In this document: positions 59,989-64,000 of the stretch, in pieces
Position numbering within the stretch: position 1 is the first letter of the stretch
How the letters are laid out: each line of letters begins with the position of its first letter
NCBI RefSeq assembly: GCF_015751905.1
Contig: NZ_JADOUF010000001.1
Coordinates: 496,001 to 560,000, forward strand
DNA from: Longispora fulva
Lineage (GTDB): Bacteria; Actinomycetota; Actinomycetes; Mycobacteriales; Micromonosporaceae
Direction of reading: 5' to 3'
Length of the DNA: 64,000 nt
The notes under the pieces: model-generated
What the model saw: only the letters and a program-made list of their open reading frames with translations
Told to the model about the DNA's origin: nothing
Database searches by the model: none
Program-made: the position numbers and the translations under genes

Positions 59989-61965
59989 ATGCAACGCAGA
60001 CATCTGTTAGCGGCGGGCGCGGCGGTGGCCGTCGCCGTCGCCGGTTCGGTGACCATGGCCCTCACGGCCAGCGGCTCCCCGGGTACCGCGGCCGCGCAGC
60101 CCGCGACCAGCTCCGTCAGCTACGGCGTCCCCGACCAGGCCGCCGCCGTGGCCACCAGCGACCAGGTGGTCACCGGCCAGCCGGCGGTGGTGCACGCCTC
60201 GGCCGCCGACTCCTTCGCCCAGCGCGCGGCGGTGAGCACCCCGCAGGGGCTGCAGTACGTCACCTACGACCGGCGGTACAAGGGACTGCCGGTGGTCGGC
60301 GGGGACGTCACCGTGGTCACCGACGCGGCCGGCAAGCTGCGGTCCACCTCGGTCGCGCAGAACGCGACGATCGACGTGTCGACCACCCCGACCGTGACCG
60401 CGGAGCAGGCCAAGGCGACGTCCCTGGCCCAGCTCACCGGTGGGGCCAGGACGGTGGACCGACAGCGGCTGGTCGTGCTGGCATGGGACAGCCCCGTGCT
60501 TGCCTGGGAGACGGTGGTCGACGGCGTCGTGGCGAACGGTCCGGCCCGGCTGCACGTCTTCGTCGACGCGGGCACCGGTCGGATGGTCCGGTCGTACAAC
60601 GAGATCGTGGCCGGCGAGGGCACCAGCAAGTACAACGGTCCCAACCCGCTCCAGATCGACACCACCCACTCGGGCGGTTCCTACACCACGGTCGACCCGA
60701 ACCGGCCCGGCCTCAAGTGCACCGACTACGACACGAAGCAGCCCTTCTCCCGCTCCGAGGACAAATTCGGCAACGGTTCCGGCACTGACCGGGAGACCGG
60801 TTGCGTCGACGCGTTGTTCGCCGCCCAGCACGAGTGGGACATGCTGAAGAACTGGCTGGGGCGCAGCGGCATCGACGGCCAGGGCCATGGCTTCGAGGTC
60901 CGGGTGGGCCTCGGCGACGTCAACGCCTACTGGGTGCCCCAGGACAGTCACATCGAGATCGGCCACAACAAGGCCGGCAACTGGATCACGTCGATGGATG
61001 TCGTGGGCCACGAGTTCGGACACGGGCTCGACCAGTACACCGGCGGCGGCGCCGCCGGTGACGGTGAGCACGGGCTGGGCGAGGGCACGGGTGACATCTT
61101 CGGTGCGCTCACCGAGGCCTACGCGAACGAGCCCTCGCAGTACGACTCGCCCGACTACCTCGTCGGCGAGATGATCGACCTGGAGGGCAAGGGCCCGATC
61201 CGCAACATGGCCGAGCCGGAGAAGTCCAACTACTCCTCCTACAACTGCTACTCCTCGGCCATCCCGAACGCGGAGGTGCACGCCGCCGCCGGCCCGATGA
61301 ACCACTGGTTCTACCTGCTGGCCGAGGGCACCAACCCGGGCAACGGCAAGCCGACCAGCCCGACCTGCAACAACGGCGGCACCCTCACCGGCATCGGGAT
61401 CAAGGACGCGGGCCTGGTGTTCTACCACGCGATGCTGGCCAAGCCGTCCAACATGACCTACAAGAAGTACCGGACGCTGACCCTGCAGTCGGCCAAGGAC
61501 CTCGACAACACCTGCGGCTACTTCGCCAAGGTCAAGGCCGCCTGGGACGCCGTCAGCGTGCCGGCCCAGTCCGGTGACCCGACGTGCTCCGGCTCCACCC
61601 CGACCGCCTCGCCGTCGGCCAGCCCGCGGCCGTCCGGCACGCCGAGCACGTCGCCGTCCCCGTCCGCGTCGCCCTCGTCCTCGCCGACCGGCCAGCCGGG
61701 CACCGTGACCGTGACCAACCCCGGTGACCAGGCGGCGTTCACCGGGTGGTCGATCTGGCCGGTGCAGGTCAAGGCGACCTCCAGCAACGGCGGCACGCTG
61801 ACCTTCTCGGCGACCGGGTTGCCGCCGGGGCTGTCGATCAGCTCCACCGGCAACATCACCGGCACGCCGACCACGGGTGGCACGTACACGGTGAAGGTGA
61901 CCGCGACCAGTAGCGGCGGCGGCACCGGCAGCACGACCTTCTCCTGGCAGATCTACCAGTTCTGA
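59989..61965 (+). CDS. Secreted M4 metalloprotease with C-terminal Ig-like domain
   Basis: A 658-residue protease. The signal spans about residues 1-30; the propeptide has the FTP motif YVTYDRRYKGLPVVGGDVTV. The zinc site is HEFGH (VVGHEFGHGLDQYTGG), third ligand in EGTGDIFGALTEAY, and catalytic histidine in NAEVHAAAGPMNHWFYLLAEG. A Ser/Pro-rich linker (about 540-570) leads to an Ig-like domain with ATGLPPGLSISS and GTYTVKVTATSSGG. The ATG opens after the divergent XRE-TPR operator region, and two hairpins follow the stop. Confidence 0.94.
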   Translation: MQRRHLLAAGAAVAVAVAGSVTMALTASGSPGTAAAQPATSSVSYGVPDQAAAVATSDQVVTGQPAVVHASAADSFAQRAAVSTPQGLQYVTYDRRYKGLPVVGGDVTVVTDAAGKLRSTSVAQNATIDVSTTPTVTAEQAKATSLAQLTGGARTVDRQRLVVLAWDSPVLAWETVVDGVVANGPARLHVFVDAGTGRMVRSYNEIVAGEGTSKYNGPNPLQIDTTHSGGSYTTVDPNRPGLKCTDYDTKQPFSRSEDKFGNGSGTDRETGCVDALFAAQHEWDMLKNWLGRSGIDGQGHGFEVRVGLGDVNAYWVPQDSHIEIGHNKAGNWITSMDVVGHEFGHGLDQYTGGGAAGDGEHGLGEGTGDIFGALTEAYANEPSQYDSPDYLVGEMIDLEGKGPIRNMAEPEKSNYSSYNCYSSAIPNAEVHAAAGPMNHWFYLLAEGTNPGNGKPTSPTCNNGGTLTGIGIKDAGLVFYHAMLAKPSNMTYKKYRTLTLQSAKDLDNTCGYFAKVKAAWDAVSVPAQSGDPTCSGSTPTASPSASPRPSGTPSTSPSPSASPSSSPTGQPGTVTVTNPGDQAAFTGWSIWPVQVKATSSNGGTLTFSATGLPPGLSISSTGNITGTPTTGGTYTVKVTATSSGGGTGSTTFSWQIYQF

Positions 61966-61973
61966 CCAGGCCC

Positions 61974-62013
61974 GGTCCCGGGCGCCCGACGTGAGGGGAG
62001 GGCACCCGGGACC
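61974..62013 (+). terminator. Terminator 1 of the M4 gene
   Basis: GGTCCCGGGCGCCC and GGGCACCCGGGACC pair with one mismatch around a 12-base loop, a few bases after the stop. Confidence 0.7.
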
Positions 62014-62049
62014 GACCCCGTTGCTCTGCCCGGCGGCAACGGGTCCGGA

Positions 62050-62092
62050 GCCGGGCCCGGGGCGCGGTCGACAGCGGCGCCCCGGGCCCGGC
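62050..62092 (+). terminator. Terminator 2 of the M4 gene
   Basis: GCCGGGCCCGGGGCGC and GCGCCCCGGGCCCGGC are exact complements (16 bp) with an 11-base loop, followed by GTTTCCCC. Confidence 0.75.
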
Positions 62093-62237
62093 GTTTCCCC
62101 ACCCCCGTGAGAGGTCCCGGATGGTCCTGTTCCCACACCACCCGCGACTCGCGGTCTGGACGGGCGGCCCGGGACCCACGGCGTGAGAACCCGTACCAGC
62201 ACGGGTTGTTCGCGCCCCGCCCACCGCCGATGCTGTC

Positions 62238-62993
62238 GTGATTATGGCAACTATCCTTCTTGTCGGAAGTCAGTCCGCGCGGCGGGCGGCGGTGGCCGAC
62301 GCGCTCGGCGGCGCCGGGCACCAGGTGTGGCCGGCGCCGACAGCGTTGGCCGCCCTACGCCGGCTCGACGGCGGCCGGCCGGACGCGGTGATCGTCGAGT
62401 TCGAGCTGGCGGACCTGGACCCGGCGACAGCGGTGCGCACGATGCGCGCGGTGTCGGCGGCCCCGGTGCTGGTGCTGTCCGGCCCGCTCGCCGAGGACCA
62501 GGTGATCCGGCTGCTGGCCGCCGGCGCCGATCAGGTGCTGGCCCGCCCGTTCTCGGTGCGGCACTTCCTCGCCCGGCTGCAGGCGATCCTGCGCCGGCCG
62601 CCGCCGGTCGACGAGAACGACCCCGGCTCGACGATCGCGGTCGGACCGCTGGTGGTCGACCTCGTCGGGCGGTCGGCCACTCTGGACGCCACACCCCTGG
62701 TCCTCACGCGCAAGGAGTTCGACCTGCTGGCCTACCTCGCGGTCCGCACCGGGCAGACCGTGACCCGGCGCGAGCTGGCCGAGGCGGTGTGGCGGCACGA
62801 CGGGGAGAGTTGCGAGCGGACCGTGTACGTGCACCTGTCGTGGCTGCGCCGCAAACTCGGCGAGACCGCGGCCCGGCCGCGACTGCTGGTCACGGTGCAC
62901 CGGGTCGGCGTCAAACTGGTCGACCCCACCACCCGGATCCGGCTGTTCGACGAGGTCGCCCGGGACGTGGCGGCCAACCAACGGTGGAGCTAG
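62238..62993 (+). CDS. OmpR-type regulator with degenerate receiver
   Basis: A 251-residue regulator with a receiver-like half (residues about 5-120) and an OmpR winged-helix half (about 130-230, LTRKEFDLLAYLAVRTGQTV). The receiver lacks the key residues: the acidic pair is replaced by LLVGSQS, the phospho-acceptor Asp is Glu54 (AVIVEFELADLD), and the conserved lysine is Arg in LARPF. Phosphorylation is therefore unlikely; a Glu can mimic the active state. GTG 62238 or ATG 62244 starts it, without a clear ribosome site. No kinase is adjacent. Confidence 0.85.
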   Translation: MIMATILLVGSQSARRAAVADALGGAGHQVWPAPTALAALRRLDGGRPDAVIVEFELADLDPATAVRTMRAVSAAPVLVLSGPLAEDQVIRLLAAGADQVLARPFSVRHFLARLQAILRRPPPVDENDPGSTIAVGPLVVDLVGRSATLDATPLVLTRKEFDLLAYLAVRTGQTVTRRELAEAVWRHDGESCERTVYVHLSWLRRKLGETAARPRLLVTVHRVGVKLVDPTTRIRLFDEVARDVAANQRWS

Positions 62994-63067
62994 GCCGGGG
63001 GATCTCAGGGTGGCCCTCCGGGTACTCCCCGATAGTGGCCCCGATCGAGATCTTGCACGATGGGTAC

Positions 63068-63751
63068 ATGACGAGGTCGAGGGTGTTCGCGGTGGGAATG
63101 GTCGGACTGGCGCTGGTCGGCACGGCGGCGGGCTGTCGGATCCAGACCGGCGACCGGTCCCAGGTCGACTCCTCCTACGAGGTGACCGAGGCGGCCACCC
63201 GCCTGGAGGTCACCGGCAAGGCCGGCGCGATCAGGGTGACCACGGGGGACGGTCCGATCGTGGTCCGCGAGCACGTGACGTACCGGCAGGGCCAGCCGGC
63301 GACGAAGCACGACCTGTCCGGCGGGGTCCTGCGGCTGACCAACGACTGCCGGGACTCCTGCGAGGTGGACTACACGATCCGGGTGCCCGCGACGCTGGCC
63401 GCGAAGCTGGTCAACGACGAGGGCCTGATCTCCGTCGCCGGCCTCACCGGAGACCTCGAGGTCCGCACGGACGCCGGCCTGGTCGAGGGCACCGCGCTAG
63501 GCGGCAGGACGGTGAAGGTCACCGCCGACGCCGGCAAGGTGTCGCTCGGCTTCACGGGCGTGCCCGACGAGGTGACCGCGAAGAGCACCGCCGGCGAGGT
63601 GGAGATCGTGCTGCCGGCCGGGACCAGCTACCGGGTCAGGGCGTCGAACACCGTCGGCTCGAGCAAGGTGTCGGTACAGACCAGCGACGCGTCCACCCAC
63701 GTCATCACGGCGAGCACCGACATGGGCAGCCTGGAGGTCCGCAACGGGTAG
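63068..63751 (+). CDS. Lipoprotein with DUF4097-like beta-helix
   Basis: A 227-residue lipoprotein. The signal MTRSRVFAVGMVGLALVGT ends at the lipobox AAGC (Cys about residue 23). The mature part is a repeated beta-strand pattern (LEVTGKAGAIRVTTGD, DLEVRTDAGLVEGTA, VKVTADAGKVSLGF, VSVQTSDASTHVI) typical of the DUF4097/YvlB-type beta-solenoid found in putative surface adhesins. It follows the OmpR-type gene in the same direction, 75 bases later. Function unknown. Confidence 0.8.
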   Translation: MTRSRVFAVGMVGLALVGTAAGCRIQTGDRSQVDSSYEVTEAATRLEVTGKAGAIRVTTGDGPIVVREHVTYRQGQPATKHDLSGGVLRLTNDCRDSCEVDYTIRVPATLAAKLVNDEGLISVAGLTGDLEVRTDAGLVEGTALGGRTVKVTADAGKVSLGFTGVPDEVTAKSTAGEVEIVLPAGTSYRVRASNTVGSSKVSVQTSDASTHVITASTDMGSLEVRNG

Positions 63752-63823
63752 TGCCGGGGGCTTCCTCCGGACCTGACAGAACCGGGTGGTTCACGGCCGG
63801 TCGGGAGGTCGCCCCCGGCGGCG

Positions 63824-64000
63824 TCAGCCGGTGACGTCCGGCCGGGCCGTCCTGCGGGCGTGCAGCAGGGTGGCGTCCAGCGGCAGCGACCGGTGGCCGA
63901 CGAGGGACAGGCCCGCGTCGTCGAGCAGCCGGGCGTAGTGCGCCAGGGTGCGTTCGCGACCGCCCACGTTGCACATCATGTGCAGGTCCCACGCGGTGGC
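63824..64000 (-). CDS. C-terminal end of a methyltransferase (partial)
   Basis: The minus strand reads in from the right edge for 58 codons to a stop at 63824-63826, including DLHMMCNVGGRERTLAHYAR and LLDDAGLSLVGHRSLP. This is the end of an O-methyltransferase-type (PF00891) SAM-dependent methyltransferase: DLxMMxxxGGxERT is the usual motif before its last helix, and the final strand is seen in DATLLHARR. Only the last quarter at most lies in the window. Confidence 0.8.
   Translation of the reverse strand, partial: ATAWDLHMMCNVGGRERTLAHYARLLDDAGLSLVGHRSLPLDATLLHARRTARPDVTG

Overview
The window is high-GC DNA with dense genes, GTG/TTG starts, short ATGA/GTGA overlaps and purine-rich ribosome sites. 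Its families (LAL and LuxR regulators, XRE-TPR regulators, Acg-type nitroreductases, DosS/DosR-like signalling, secreted CHAP, I36 and M4 proteins) point to a filamentous or spore-forming actinomycete. A Micromonosporaceae-like soil organism is my best guess, but the sequence alone does not fix the genus. No rRNA, tRNA or CRISPR array was seen.

Left part (0-28.8 kb). A double-VOC protein is followed by a compact cassette resembling a small biosynthetic cluster: a PGM1-type ATP-grasp peptide ligase divergent from a 2OG-Fe(II) dioxygenase, a GFA-type zinc protein, a PatB/MalY-type PLP enzyme and an MFS exporter. Next come a DUF4232 lipoprotein, a phage-style GH25 lysozyme and three consecutive genes of unknown family (918, 335 and 455 aa). 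Then follow a soluble diguanylate cyclase, an SRPBCC/TetR divergent pair with a duplicated 18-bp operator, a large RING-finger/TerD-like protein, two DinB proteins, a frameshifted lone TnpB element, a TetR regulator, a MacB-type ABC exporter and a SUKH-DUF3396 double-immunity-type protein.

Middle (28.8-35.6 kb). Nine minus-strand genes run in one direction. The first encodes a 47-aa exported peptide. Two small proteins follow (one a bare LuxR helix-turn-helix), then a C39-like peptidase, a beta-propeller lipoprotein, two related small secreted proteins, a peptidoglycan-binding M15-like hydrolase and an I36+CHAP protein. A TrmB/LuxR-type regulator is divergent from the peptide gene across repeat-rich DNA. 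The layout suggests a peptide-sensing system controlling a secreted set.

35.6-47.3 kb is a stress island resembling the DosR dormancy regulon: a two-GAF histidine kinase, its convergent response regulator, two universal stress proteins plus a remnant of a third, a decayed CBS-BON gene, a DUF1003 protein, a DoxX/MgtE-N/NRAMP operon and two Acg nitroreductases. Five copies of a related approximately 20-bp motif lie upstream of these genes. A secreted emfourin-like protease-inhibitor candidate sits inside the island.

Right part (47.3-64 kb). A LysR regulator, a secreted Ig-like protein divergent from an M4 protease, a two-component system beside a two-gene ABC exporter, an alpha/beta hydrolase, a 933-aa LAL regulator, an XRE-TPR regulator divergent from a second M4 protease, an OmpR-type regulator with a degenerate receiver, a DUF4097-type lipoprotein, and the C-terminal end of a methyltransferase at the window edge.
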